DNA of 64,000 nucleotides from a virus. Below the pieces are notes generated by a model, which worked only from the letters and a program-made list of their open reading frames with translations, was not told the DNA's origin and made no database searches. This document shows, one piece after another, positions 30,642 through 40,300 of the stretch. The position numbers and the translations under genes were made by a program. The stretch covers positions 18,929 to 82,928 of IMG/VR virus record IMGVR_UViG_3300027896_000024; one strand, 5' to 3'. Each line of letters opens with the position of its first letter. The stretch's first letter is position 1.

Positions 30642-30929
30642 TTAGTTCGTGAGGGATTCAATAGCGGATTGGGCTTTGGCAACATTGGGGAAGTTCATCA
30701 TGTTTCCCCAAGTCCCAAGGGACCCGTCTGCGAGGATCTGTTTGTTCCCAACAAAAGCGAAAACCGTAAGGCCAGTGCGGTATCGGTTAGTCTGAATCAT
30801 TCCGATTTGCCTGGACTCGCGGAGTACCTGAATCCGCTGGACGTAACAGCTACCATCCAAGTAGCGGAATTTTTTCTTGTTTCTCCAAACCAATCTGACT
30901 TTATTTGGACTCTCTTTTCCTATCATCAT
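30642..30929 (-). CDS. unknown 95-aa protein, the only minus-strand gene
   Basis: ATG at 30929 has AAAGGA eight bases upstream on the minus strand. The protein is basic at the start (ESPNKVRLVWRNKKKFRYL), then has QIGMIQTNRYRTGLTVFAFVGNKQIL and ends AQSAIESLTN, which reads like a small beta-rich domain, in contrast to the weaker frame on the + strand. A TTGACC (reverse strand, 30986-30991) may be part of a promoter, but its -10 is poor. An oppositely transcribed single gene before the late region suggests a regulator. No family recognised. Confidence 0.62.
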   Translation of the reverse strand: MMIGKESPNKVRLVWRNKKKFRYLDGSCYVQRIQVLRESRQIGMIQTNRYRTGLTVFAFVGNKQILADGSLGTWGNMMNFPNVAKAQSAIESLTN

Positions 30930-31286
30930 ATCGTGTGTCCTTTCTTGTCTCCATACTGACAGTCTACCATAAATCGGTAGGCCGAGGTCAATGGAATAGT
31001 TCATCCAACAGGACAGACGAGGACAAAAGATAATGCTAGTAAGGCATTATGGGATAGGCTAAACTCGGCTTTGTCCCTGGTTAGTAGCTAGTAGAGATGT
31101 GGGAGTATAATTGGTATAGTTATCAACAGGTTAGGAAAGAAAATTTCTAGTAACTAAAAAGGGGTGGAGGCCAGATAACAGTCAAGAATAAGACTGAGGA
31201 CCAGATAACCAAGACTAGTAATTACCAGTAAACAAAGATAGTGCAATAAGACAGCAAAAGTGTAGAAAAGACGGCGGAGGGCACGT
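30930..31286. other. 357-nt intergenic region upstream of the terminase genes
   Basis: AT-rich with no convincing gene. It holds a TATAAT (31106-31111) without a good -35, a second TATAGT nine bases further on, and two copies of CCAGATAAC about 30 nt apart (near 31171 and 31202). It separates the minus-strand gene from the late region, so a late promoter, a regulator-binding site or the packaging site could lie here. Confidence 0.4.
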
Positions 31287-31964
31287 ATGCGGCGTAATGG
31301 CAAGTTGGGGATGAAAGCAGCGAGTAACAAGAAAACGTTTCGAAACCCGAACGCACGAACACCGATCCAGATCGAACATGACGATGCAATCATCGCGCAG
31401 GAATACCTAAAAGGAACCACGTTATACAAGATCGGAAAGGCATTGGGCATCGGAACCACAGCCGTACAACGGGCGCTGAACCGTATCCGGGCAATGTGGC
31501 AAGCGAAGATGATGCGGGCAATCACGGAACACAAAGCCGAGCAGCTGGAAAAGCTGGACCTGCTAGAGCACGAAGCTCACTTGGCCTGGAAGCGCAGTCA
31601 AGAGGACGCGATGGAAATACAAACCACAGACCGCGTTGTCAATGCGCTCAAGGGCAAGAACCCGTTGAAGGGGCCGCCCAGTAATCAAAAGCAAAGTGCG
31701 AATCAGCCTTCCGGAACAAAAGCCAAACAAATAGATAAGACGGTCAAGGTACACGGGCAGTACGGCGACCCGAGATTCCTTAGTATCATTAAGGACTGCG
31801 TAGCCCAGCGTTGCCAGATCCTTGGACTCAATACACCGATTGCCGAGGACCCGAAGGACGCATTTGCTACACAGGATGATGTACGCAATCAAATATTGGA
31901 CCGGTTCGCGAAACTGGGACAGCCAGCACCCGATCCAAATGCACCGAAAGTAACTATCCAGTAA
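31287..31964 (+). CDS. terminase small subunit-like DNA-binding protein
   Basis: 225 residues. An N-terminal helix-turn-helix (AIIAQEYLKGTTLYKIGKAL, then GIGTTAVQRALNRI near residue 50) is followed by coiled-coil sequence (HKAEQLEKLDLLEHEAHLAW) and a long C-terminal tail. Size, order of parts and position upstream of the large subunit fit a TerS that recognises the packaging site. GGAGGG precedes the ATG. Confidence 0.72.
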   Translation: MRRNGKLGMKAASNKKTFRNPNARTPIQIEHDDAIIAQEYLKGTTLYKIGKALGIGTTAVQRALNRIRAMWQAKMMRAITEHKAEQLEKLDLLEHEAHLAWKRSQEDAMEIQTTDRVVNALKGKNPLKGPPSNQKQSANQPSGTKAKQIDKTVKVHGQYGDPRFLSIIKDCVAQRCQILGLNTPIAEDPKDAFATQDDVRNQILDRFAKLGQPAPDPNAPKVTIQ

Positions 31965-31975
31965 AGGAGAACTTT

Positions 31976-32065
31976 ATGTGGTTCGTATTTGGTTTACTCG
32001 TCGGACTAGGCCTTGGGTTGTACGGGATGTACATGCTCGTGAAAAAGGGCATAGTCAAAACCTAG
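31976..32065 (+). CDS. 29-aa membrane peptide
   Basis: TAAAGGAGAAC precedes the ATG. One hydrophobic helix (WFVFGLLVGLGLGLYGMYML), then VKKGIVKT. The strong ribosome site and spacing support a real gene despite its length. It might be a small holin-like or membrane-regulatory peptide; unproven. Confidence 0.5.
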   Translation: MWFVFGLLVGLGLGLYGMYMLVKKGIVKT

Positions 32066-32072
32066 GAGGCCT

Positions 32073-32210
32073 ATGGCGTACATGGGTTTCAAGAAGCTAG
32101 CGAAAAAGGTGGGCAGCAAGAAGCTAGCTGCCTGGATTGGGCGAAAGAAGTACGGAAAGAAGCGGTTCGCGGCCATGAGTAAAGCGGGCCGGCGCCGTAA
32201 ACGGAGGTAG
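32073..32210 (+). CDS. 45-aa highly basic protein
   Basis: TAGGAGG site. KKLAKKVGSKKLAAWIGRKKYGKKRF and AGRRRKRR give a charge above +15, similar to small DNA-condensing or virion-associated peptides. Another such peptide lies at 33757. Confidence 0.65.
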   Translation: MAYMGFKKLAKKVGSKKLAAWIGRKKYGKKRFAAMSKAGRRRKRR

Positions 32211-32211
32211 C

Positions 32212-32742
32212 ATGGATTTCGGGGCGTTATGCCAGCAGTGCGGTACGGACAAGGGCAAGTACTCGTCAGCGTACTCGGGCTGGCTGCGTCCCGACCGTGT
32301 TTCCCGTATATTGGAAATGGGCATAGGGGGCGGATTCTCAATTCGCCTGTGGTTGAAGTATCTGCCTAAGGCCGAAGTGGTAGTGTTCGATAATCAGGCA
32401 TCAGCCTACAGGGACGTAATCACTCTAGGAAACATGCAGCGCGTAACGGCGTACACGGGCAATCAAACGGACCTGTTATTCCTGGAATACCTAGTAAGGA
32501 AGCACGGGCCGTTTGACGTGATAGTGGATGATGCGGGCCATGTACCTGCGGAACAGCTTGAAGCATTCACGTTTCTGTTTGAACGTATGAATCCTCGGGT
32601 GATGGGCGTACCGCGAGGGATGTACATTATCGAGGACATACCAGACCCGGTGGAAAAGCATTGGGTTAGTTTAGTCACGCATACAAAGGACATCGAGCAT
32701 TCGCTAAACACGAATGAGGTTATTGTCCGCATCAGGAGGTAG
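32212..32742 (+). CDS. class I SAM-dependent methyltransferase
   Basis: 176 residues. ILEMGIGGGFSIRLW near residue 30 is the SAM-binding motif I with the Gly loop; VVFDN near 57 is the acidic end of strand 2. VIVDDAGHVPAEQ near 103 and YIIEDIPDP near 140 match sugar O-methyltransferases that start with a CGTDKGKYSSAY-like segment. Substrate probably a glycan, which fits the glycosyltransferase cassette at 44076-49201, although it sits between the terminase genes. Confidence 0.83.
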   Translation: MDFGALCQQCGTDKGKYSSAYSGWLRPDRVSRILEMGIGGGFSIRLWLKYLPKAEVVVFDNQASAYRDVITLGNMQRVTAYTGNQTDLLFLEYLVRKHGPFDVIVDDAGHVPAEQLEAFTFLFERMNPRVMGVPRGMYIIEDIPDPVEKHWVSLVTHTKDIEHSLNTNEVIVRIRR

Positions 32743-32743
32743 T

Positions 32744-33019
32744 ATGGCAGTACCCGAACATGTCAAAGAAATCATGGAAGGATTCGCCAAGGTGGATCGC
32801 TTTCTGGATAAGAGCATTCCGGCCAGTGACCAGTCCGCAGGACTACACGTGGCACAACGGAAGCACGATCTCGAGGGTCGTCAGATAAACCCGGACGCGC
32901 CACTGCATCCGATCATGATGAACACACGGGTTGTCAATCAAGAACCGAATCACGCGCCTCCGTCCGCGCCTTCGTTTGTTAAGGAAGGTACGGTCGATGA
33001 TGCCAGTGACAAAACCTGA
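32744..33019 (+). CDS. unknown 91-aa protein
   Basis: CAGGAGGTAGT precedes the ATG. Helical start (VPEHVKEIMEGFAKVDRFLD), then a His/Pro-rich part. No family recognised. Overlaps the next gene by 23 nt. Confidence 0.7.
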   Translation: MAVPEHVKEIMEGFAKVDRFLDKSIPASDQSAGLHVAQRKHDLEGRQINPDAPLHPIMMNTRVVNQEPNHAPPSAPSFVKEGTVDDASDKT

Positions 33020-33152
33020 AACAATAGTCACCGTCGTCTGTCCAGAGTGCGGTAAACGTACACAGAGGGCATTCCGTGAGACCTGGTCGTACTGGTGCAG
33101 TTGCGGTACAGAAGGCGCACAGGAAGTCATCGAGAATAGGGAGATCCTATGA
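32997..33152 (+). CDS. 51-aa zinc-ribbon protein
   Basis: Tandem ATGs at 32997/33000 after AAGGAAGG. CPECGKRTQ and CSCGTEGA make a zinc ribbon. ATGA overlap with the following gene. Confidence 0.65.
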   Translation: MMPVTKPETIVTVVCPECGKRTQRAFRETWSYWCSCGTEGAQEVIENREIL

Positions 33153-33364
33153 GGGCGAACGATTTAAAAAAGAAGTATCCTGAGTTATGGGATGCGATCG
33201 AGCTGAGTGTCTTGAACGACTGTGCGTTCAAGAAAATCGAGGACAGCAAAGCCCGAGTAATTGCCAGTAATGCGGCATTTGTCACTTGCTCAGCTTTTGA
33301 CTGTTATCGGAAAGCTATCGAGAGGGTAGTCACTCGTTATCACGGAACGAAAGGGAAGCGATGA
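33149..33364 (+). CDS. unknown 71-aa protein
   Basis: ATGA overlaps on both ends. Helical and basic (NDLKKKYPELWDAIELSVL; CYRKAIERVVTRYHGTKGKR), with three Cys. Not recognised. Confidence 0.7.
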   Translation: MRANDLKKKYPELWDAIELSVLNDCAFKKIEDSKARVIASNAAFVTCSAFDCYRKAIERVVTRYHGTKGKR

Positions 33365-33540
33365 TAGTCAGCATTCTGATATTATTGGTAGTGGTAATAT
33401 TGGCTGTCTATGCCATCGAACAGTTCGTGTCGAATCCCAGGATCAAAAAGCTGTTGGAGTTCTTGGTGATCCTGCTCGTTATCATCTGGGCGATCAACAT
33501 GTTCGTCGGGTTCGATCACGTCTGGTTCTGGCGCAGATAG
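33361..33540 (+). CDS. 59-aa two-helix membrane protein
   Basis: Two transmembrane helices (VSILILLVVVILAVYAI and LLEFLVILLVIIWAINMFV) joined by a short basic loop (NPRIKK). The pattern resembles the Thivi_2564-type small phage membrane proteins. Possibly a holin-related function. Confidence 0.65.
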   Translation: MIVSILILLVVVILAVYAIEQFVSNPRIKKLLEFLVILLVIIWAINMFVGFDHVWFWRR

Positions 33541-33553
33541 GGGAGGACTTACC

Positions 33554-33775
33554 ATGAGGAGCGGGCCGGGGAACAAACCAACATGCAAACGCCCCAGCCC
33601 GCGTGCGTTAAGGGCACCAAGGGCCGGTAAAGGGGCGCAGTCCACCGATAAACCCGCAGCACAAGCCACAGTTTCAGAGGTTCCTGCTCTATTCGTTCCA
33701 GATCCTTGCCAGACCCGCTGCGTCCCTTGCCTAGTTTGTCATATCGGGAGGTGTATATGGGGTGTCACAAGCTAG
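33554..33775 (+). CDS. possible 73-aa Arg/Pro-rich protein
   Basis: GGGGAGGACTTACC precedes the ATG. Basic, Pro/Ala-rich start, then CQTRCVPCLVCHIGRC. It overlaps the next gene by 19 nt. The good ribosome site supports it; the low-complexity sequence does not. Confidence 0.4.
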   Translation: MRSGPGNKPTCKRPSPRALRAPRAGKGAQSTDKPAAQATVSEVPALFVPDPCQTRCVPCLVCHIGRCIWGVTS

Positions 33776-33906
33776 GGCATAAGATCATCAAATCGAAACA
33801 CGGGAAGTTCCGGATACGACACATGAAAGGGAAGCCTGGAACGAAAGCCGCGATGCGAAGACGATTAGCGGCATATCACATCGCCAAGAAACGTAGTGGG
33901 AGGTAG
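33757..33906 (+). CDS. 49-aa basic protein
   Basis: GGGAGGTGTAT precedes ATG 33757. KLGHKIIKSKHGKFRIRHMKG and AAYHIAKKRSGR are strongly basic. Possibly nucleic-acid binding; not recognised. Confidence 0.6.
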   Translation: MGCHKLGHKIIKSKHGKFRIRHMKGKPGTKAAMRRRLAAYHIAKKRSGR

Positions 33907-33909
33907 GGC

Positions 33910-35244
33910 GTGCAGTTAAACACAAGCCAGTCAGTAGCGCAGCAAATAGGAGCCCTGCCAGAGGACGAGCGCAAGGCCATATTACAGGGCATGGATAAGA
34001 ACCAGCTATTGGCTATGCAATACGACTGGAAGATGTGGGGCCGTCCAAAGCAGTTCGCACCTGTGACGGACTGGAGTACTTGGTTAATACTCGCCGGAAG
34101 AGGATGGGGCAAAACAAGAACGGGCGCCGAATGTATCCGTCACATGATAGAGAAGGAAGGGTACAAGCGTCTGGCCCTGGTAGGTGCAACGGCAGCGGAC
34201 GCGAGGGACATATTAGTAGAGGGCGAATCAGGGATACTCGCGATCAGCCCGCCATGGTTCAGGCCTCAGTACAAGCCGAGTAAGCGCCGACTCATATGGC
34301 CCAACGGAGCCGTAGCCACAGTATTCAGTGCGGACAAGCCGGACAGGTTACGTGGGCCGAACCACGATGCAGCATGGGCAGACGAGTTAGCGGCATGGAG
34401 AAACCCGGAAGCTTGGGACATGCTCATGTTGACATTGCGCGTAGGTAAAAAGATGACGCGCGTAGTGGTCACGACCACACCGAAACCATTGCCCCATATA
34501 AAGGACCTGATAGTAAAGCCAGGCGTACATGTCACGAGAGGGACGACGTACGAGAACCTGGATAATCTGAGCCCCCGATTCAAGGAAGAGGTACTCGCAG
34601 CATATCAGGGTACACGTTTAGGCAGGCAGGAGATCGACGCCGAAATACTAGATGACGCGCCGGGTGCTTTGTGGAAGAGGTCCGAAATAGACAAGCACCG
34701 AGTGACACGGGTGCCTAAGATGGCGGATTTCCTAGCGCAGATGAAGAAGATTGTGGTGGGCGTAGATCCTGAGGCATCCAGCACGGAACAGTCAGCCGAG
34801 ACGGGTATAGTCGTATGCGGAGAAGGGCTCGACGGAGAAGGTTACGTCCTGGGCGACTTCACATTACGAGGGACGCCTGGTGTATGGGGCAAGCAAGCGG
34901 TGTCCGCGTACTACCGAATGCAAGCGAATGCACTCGTAGGGGAAGCCAATAACGGCGGAGAAATGGTGGGCTTTGTCTTGCAGCAGTCAGACAAGAACTT
35001 GCCATTCAAGCTGGTGTACGCGTCAAGGGGCAAGCAGACAAGGGCCGAACCTGTAGCGACGATGGCGGAACAAGGGCGTATACATCATGTCGGATACTTC
35101 CCGGAATTGGAAGACCAGCTATGTCAATGGACACCGGGCGCAGAGAAGTCCCCGGACAGACTCGATGCTATGGTATGGGCATTCTCAGAACTATTTGTTA
35201 CGGGCGTCCAGGGCGGCGCGCGCAAAGTAAAAGGGCATCATTAA
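33910..35244 (+). CDS. terL: terminase large subunit
   Basis: 444 residues, GTG start after GGGAGG. Walker A LAGRGWGKTRTGAE lies near residue 63. The Walker B region DAAWADELAAW near 155 ends with the catalytic Glu, and a coupling motif follows (VVTTTPKPLPH). The nuclease half has IVVGVDPEASS near 280 (first acidic residue) and LDAMVWAFSELF at the end. It cuts and pumps DNA into the prohead through the portal encoded at 35797. Confidence 0.94.
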   Translation: MQLNTSQSVAQQIGALPEDERKAILQGMDKNQLLAMQYDWKMWGRPKQFAPVTDWSTWLILAGRGWGKTRTGAECIRHMIEKEGYKRLALVGATAADARDILVEGESGILAISPPWFRPQYKPSKRRLIWPNGAVATVFSADKPDRLRGPNHDAAWADELAAWRNPEAWDMLMLTLRVGKKMTRVVVTTTPKPLPHIKDLIVKPGVHVTRGTTYENLDNLSPRFKEEVLAAYQGTRLGRQEIDAEILDDAPGALWKRSEIDKHRVTRVPKMADFLAQMKKIVVGVDPEASSTEQSAETGIVVCGEGLDGEGYVLGDFTLRGTPGVWGKQAVSAYYRMQANALVGEANNGGEMVGFVLQQSDKNLPFKLVYASRGKQTRAEPVATMAEQGRIHHVGYFPELEDQLCQWTPGAEKSPDRLDAMVWAFSELFVTGVQGGARKVKGHH

Positions 35245-35284
35245 TAGTATGGAGTTAAATCTAAAGCGGAAAGGAGGTGACGTT

Positions 35285-35521
35285 ATGAGAGCTAAGATCA
35301 CGGTGCTGAAAGTGGCACACGTACCGCACAGCAAGCCGGGACTGACCAAGGTGACGTTGGAAGGGATCTTCGCGACGGATCCACGGGAAGTGGAAAACGC
35401 CGAGGCTTTGAAGGCCGACCCGAACGTCAAGCTGGAATTCGTGCTGGGCGATCCGGAGGCCTTGGCCGAACTCAAGAAGGGGCAGTCGTACTTTCTTGAT
35501 TTCACGGAAGTAAAACCGTAG
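35285..35521 (+). CDS. unknown 78-aa protein
   Basis: A near-perfect AAAGGAGGTGA lies 5 nt before ATG 35285, which decides against the earlier in-frame ATG 35249. Beta-rich (KITVLKVAHVPHSKPGLTKV; SYFLDFTEVKP). Base composition is richer in G+C than neighbours. Not recognised. Confidence 0.75.
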   Translation: MRAKITVLKVAHVPHSKPGLTKVTLEGIFATDPREVENAEALKADPNVKLEFVLGDPEALAELKKGQSYFLDFTEVKP

Positions 35522-35535
35522 GACTCGTACAATGG

Positions 35536-35563
35536 GGGCTTACGGGCACATGTTCGTAAGCCC
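35536..35563 (+). other. 9-bp hairpin without T-run
   Basis: GGGCTTACG and CGTAAGCCC form a perfect stem with a 10-nt loop. No T-run follows, so it may be an RNA-stabilising or processing element instead of a terminator. Confidence 0.5.
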
Positions 35564-35592
35564 TCAGGGCATTATATAAGGACATCATTAAT

Positions 35593-35769
35593 ATGGACGG
35601 GCGCGATCGAGTCCTGGAAGACGACGAAGAGGATGCCTTTAGGATATTCCATGTATTCCCAGTAAGTCAGGAAGAGGAGCATTGTTTCATCAGCCGGCTA
35701 TGCAATTGTGATCCTCGGGTAGATGTATTCGAGGAATGTATCGTGATTGTACATAACCGTTTTATCTAA
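35593..35769 (+). CDS. 58-aa small phage protein with conserved HxxP...H...CxC pattern
   Basis: RIFHVFPVSQEEEHCFISRLCNCDPRV follows the pattern H-x2-P...H-x5-C-x-C-x-P seen in a widespread family of small tailed-phage proteins next to structural genes. No close ribosome site is visible, and the start is AT-rich. Function unknown. Confidence 0.6.
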   Translation: MDGRDRVLEDDEEDAFRIFHVFPVSQEEEHCFISRLCNCDPRVDVFEECIVIVHNRFI

Positions 35770-35796
35770 GTGGCGACAAGCCGCGAAAGGAGCAGT

Positions 35797-37395
35797 ATGG
35801 AGGGAGATACGATTCAAGTGGGGGATGCAACAGTAGAGTCTACTGCGGCCCCGATCGAGATGTCGGTCGCCACGCATCATCCGGAATACGACGAGATGTT
35901 GGATGAATGGAAAAAGATCAGGGATGTCCTCGAAGGTCAGTCCGCCGTAAAGGAAGCGGGCGAGGACTACTTGCCCATGCCCGATGGGCAGGATAAGGAC
36001 GATTACAAGGCGTACAAAGAAAGGGCATTATTCTACGGTGCTGTAAAGCGTACGCTGAACGGCATGACGGGGATGGTGTTCATGACTCCGCCTGAAATCG
36101 AGAACCAGCCCGAGGAGGATATAGTCCAGCTGATCCTGGACGACATCACGTTCACGGGCGTACCGATGTACGGGTTCGCAAAGTCAGCGTTCAAGGAAGT
36201 GATGGGCATGGGGCGTGTGGGTATCTGGGTGGACATGCCACAGGCAGGCAGTCCCGAGATGCGGCCTTATATGGTCATGTACGAAACGGAGAACATCATC
36301 AACTGGCGCCGTAAACGAATCAACGGCAAGATGGTCACGACTCTTGTAGTGCTCACGGAAACGTACGAAGAGCCGTACGAAGAGGACCCGTTTCTCATGA
36401 ACACCGATTTCCAGTTCCGCGTTCTGTCCCTGGATCAGCCACAGGATGCGGAGGGCAATCCGATCCTGAACGTGCCGCTGCAGTATACCGTGCGGGTGTA
36501 TCGTCCGCTGGTGGATGAAAGCACCAAGAAGTCATCGGGCTATCAGTTGTGGGAAGGGCCGATAGTCCCGACACGAAACGGGACGCCTTTGGAGTTCATC
36601 CCGTTCGTAATGGTGGGCCCGGATTCGATTACGTTCGATATTCAGTCCAGCCCCATGTTGGACATGGTGGACGTAGTCCTGAGTCACTATCAAAACAGTG
36701 CAGACCTTGAGAACGCGAGACACTGGTGCGGCCTGCCACAGCCGTACGCGGTGGGCTTTCCCGACCGAGCAGAGTACAAGATCGGCGGGAACGAGATCTG
36801 GGTGTCCACGGATGCCAGCGCGAAGGCAGGGTTCATGGAGTTGACGGGCCAGTCGATGGCTGAACTGCGCTTAGCCCTGGAAGAGAAGGAAGCGAAGTTA
36901 GCCGTGCTGGGTATGCGGTTACTTGAATCCCAAAAGAAAGCGGCCGAACAGCCCGAAGCGTTGCGCCTGAGAATGTTGGGTGATTCGAGTGTCCTGCAAT
37001 CGGTCGCCAGAACGGTGGGCCAGGGAATCACACTAGCTTTGCAATGGGCGTTGCAGTGGGCGATACCGGCATCGGCAGCAGATACCATGGTGACATTGAA
37101 TCAGGATTACGGCGATGAGTCGATGAATGCTCAAGACTTTACGGCCCTGGTCACTATGTGGCAGTCGAACGGGATCAGCTACCGAACGCTGTATTCGAAC
37201 TTGACCGCTGCAGGCATTGCGCGTGAGGGTGTTGACGCCGACGAGGAATTGGAAGAGATCCAGATCGAGCAGGAACAAGCACTTGCCAACGCACCTGTTG
37301 CTCCGGAAGAACAGCAGCCGCAGGGGACGGGCGAACTGGGACCTGTTGACACGAATATCGAAATGGATACTGCAGCAGGTAGCGAGGAGATCTAA
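35797..37395 (+). CDS. portal protein (DUF4055-like)
   Basis: 532 residues. ATG 35797 follows GAAAGGAGCAGT; a GTG 27 nt earlier is less likely. HPEYDEMLDEWKKIRDVLEG, then YLPMPDGQ and YKERALFYGAVKRTLNGM, matches DUF4055 portal-like proteins. The middle holds the wing and stem; the C-terminus is acidic and Gln/Pro-rich (EQQPQGTGELGPVD). It forms the ring for DNA passage, between terL and the Mu-F-like head protein. Confidence 0.85.
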   Translation: MEGDTIQVGDATVESTAAPIEMSVATHHPEYDEMLDEWKKIRDVLEGQSAVKEAGEDYLPMPDGQDKDDYKAYKERALFYGAVKRTLNGMTGMVFMTPPEIENQPEEDIVQLILDDITFTGVPMYGFAKSAFKEVMGMGRVGIWVDMPQAGSPEMRPYMVMYETENIINWRRKRINGKMVTTLVVLTETYEEPYEEDPFLMNTDFQFRVLSLDQPQDAEGNPILNVPLQYTVRVYRPLVDESTKKSSGYQLWEGPIVPTRNGTPLEFIPFVMVGPDSITFDIQSSPMLDMVDVVLSHYQNSADLENARHWCGLPQPYAVGFPDRAEYKIGGNEIWVSTDASAKAGFMELTGQSMAELRLALEEKEAKLAVLGMRLLESQKKAAEQPEALRLRMLGDSSVLQSVARTVGQGITLALQWALQWAIPASAADTMVTLNQDYGDESMNAQDFTALVTMWQSNGISYRTLYSNLTAAGIAREGVDADEELEEIQIEQEQALANAPVAPEEQQPQGTGELGPVDTNIEMDTAAGSEEI

Positions 37396-37397
37396 TC

Positions 37398-40300
37398 GTG
37401 CCGAAAGAACCTATGTGGAAAACCCTGCAGCGGATTGCTGACAGGGCAGCACCGAAAATGCAGCAAGCGTTTCTCAAAGCAGCAGCGTCTGCCCAGACCA
37501 AAACCAAAATGACTGCGTTAACGGACGCGATCCGTAAAGGGGATTTCGCAAAGGCATGGCAGGCACTGGACTGGGAGCGTACTGTAAATGCGGAACTAAC
37601 ACCCGAACTGCAACAGGCGCTCCTGGGTATTGTCAAGACTGCGGGCATCGAGACTATGACGGACTTGATACAAGGGACACCGTCATTTGAATTGATGGAA
37701 GCCCCGCAGTCAGTTTACGACTATGTAAACAAGCGGACAGGCGAGTTGATAACGAACATCAATCGGGATACGTTGATGGGTGTTCGAGACGCCGTGCGGG
37801 AGGCATTCTTGATGGGTAAGGGTCTGCCCGCACGGCAAATATTCACAACACTGGAAAACGCTGCGAATATCAAGGAGTCCCTGGGCCTGAACGCGAAGCA
37901 GATGAAAGCGCTCAATAAATACAGGGCTACTCTAAAACAACAGGGCGTCAGTCAACAGGCGTACCAGAAAATGACGGATCGTTACAAGACGACCCTGTTG
38001 AAGCAGCGTGCTAACACAATTGCCCGGACAGAAACCATACAGGCAGCGTGCGAAGGACAGCGCCAGATCTGGGAACAAGCAGCGGACGATGGTTCGATTG
38101 ATGCGAAGCGCTGGGAGGTGGAATGGCTTGTTACTCCCGATGACATCACATGCAAACATTGTATGACCATGCGGAACAAGCGCCGGCCTATCAAGGGCGT
38201 GTACACAGCCGGATTTTTTGCGGGTAAGAAAGGACCTGCTGCGCATCCGAACTGCCGTTGCAGTGAGCGTCTGGTGGCAAAAAAGGGAATCAAGTTCCCG
38301 ATGCAGGGCGCACCTGTCATGAACCAAGCTGCGGCCGAAGAGGCGTATGCTGCAGCGAGTGCAGGTGGAACGGAAATGACCACGCCAATGTACAACGAAG
38401 AGGAAATGGCAATCCGGTCCGCCTACGAATACGAAACCGCTTCCGAACTAGGGCTCGCAACACCCGAAGGTGGATGGCAGTCCCTGGATGTTTCCACGTT
38501 TGCGCAGACTCCCGATAGTGTTAATTTGGCATTTACGCAGACCAAGCTCCAGTTATCGAAAACCCGCAGGGATCTTCGCAAGATCGATAAAGCGATGAAG
38601 GCCGATCCTACGAACTACACGCTCAAGGGACAATGGGCGGACCTGTCAGTCAAGAAAGTCCAGCTGCTCAAGGAATTCAATCAATACAAGCAGAAGTATC
38701 CGGGCGTGAAGCTACTGAGTTCACAGGAAGCCAAGGCCGTAGCGAACAAGTTAATCTCGCCGGAAGCGGAAGCCAAGTTAGCTGCGATGGCGCCTCCGGG
38801 TTATGGCATCAAGGGGCAGCCTGTTATCGCACCAGCCGCACCAACGCCGGCCGCTGTCACGCAAGTGCCCGATAAGCCCACGATGCTACCGAACACACCG
38901 AAGGAGGGCATGTTTGAGGCGAACAAGTCAGTGACCTGGGCGAAAGGGGATTCACAGGGCGCGGGTTATGTGCTCAATGGAACGAACCTGCAAGAAGAGC
39001 AGTATGGTTTCTGGAAACAGGAATCTGATGTTGATTTAATAGGAGAACCGAAAGTTCCGCCGGTTACGAAACAGGGTCAGAAAGTATCCACAGGGGCAGT
39101 TGTAGTGGAGCCTGATGGACGTATTTGGGTAGTGGAACCAACAGGGCATTATGGTGGATATGAAAACACGTTCCCGAAAGGTGGGTGGACTGATAAGAAC
39201 TTGTCCTTGCAGCAGAACGCGATGAAGGAAGTATTCGAGGAGTTGGGAATTAAGATCAAGATCACTGGTTATTTGGGTGATTTCGAGGGTCAGACATCGA
39301 ACACCCGTTATTACCTTGCGCAACGTACAGGAGGGGCGCCATGGGTACCAGGCAAGGAAAGTCAAGCCGTTAAACTCATGACTGTAGACGATGCTCAGGG
39401 TGCCTTGAACGTAAAGCGCGATCAGGACATACTGGCCAAGGTAAAAACAATCATGGGCAAGGGTGAAGTGTACACGATTCCACCGAAACCACAGTCCATG
39501 ACTCCGGAGGATTATCTGTACACGAAGAACCAGGTGGAAATGCTGAACAGGGATTTAGCTAATCGTGAGTTGACCCTGGAAGCGAAAGCTACGGCACTTC
39601 ACGATTTGGAACACTATCAAAAAGAAATAGCGGGTTACGCTGCGAAGGATGCTGAGGCTGCTGCAAAAACAATCGCCGAAGCTCAGGTCCAGACACAGGA
39701 AGCGATTGCCAAAACGTTAGCGCAACAGGCAGCGGTTGCAGTCCCGACCCCGTCAATTATTCCTGCGAAGATAGGGCCGCCAGTACAGGGCACAGTAAAC
39801 CTGCCTTCGTACATCGAGGGCTCGGGCAAGATCAGTCCGGGGCAGATACTCAAGGCAAAGAAAGCACTCGCGGGAAAGACCGTGACGTTGAAGCCGTTTG
39901 TACAGGACGTCATCAAGCCAGGGATGTCTATTGCGCAGGCAGAAAAAACGGCATCATTATCCCGCAGAGGAATCAGGAAATTCAATAAGGAGCTGTCTAT
40001 TCTGGAACACGCTGGGATGGACGTGACCGAAGGCAAGATCGTCCTGAAAGAGATGAAGATATTCCACCAGGAATTGTTGAAGCAACTGAAAACCTATTCC
40101 GCGACGAACGGCAACGTAGTGGGCATGTTGAAGCCTCCAGGACTTCCGTCTATAGTTAAGATATCAGGTATCCCGAAATCAGTGCCGACCCAAGTATACA
40201 GTGCGCCTGTCGCGAAGACTCCGTTGTATGCGACCAAAGTATCGGTAGCACCGGGCGAACAGCTACAAGCCGAGAAGATGGTGAAAATCGGAGGGCAGAA

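Noticed and set aside
30669-30959. + strand 96-aa frame opposite the minus-strand gene
   Set aside because: No ribosome site and less protein-like than the minus-strand frame, which has AAAGGA before its ATG.
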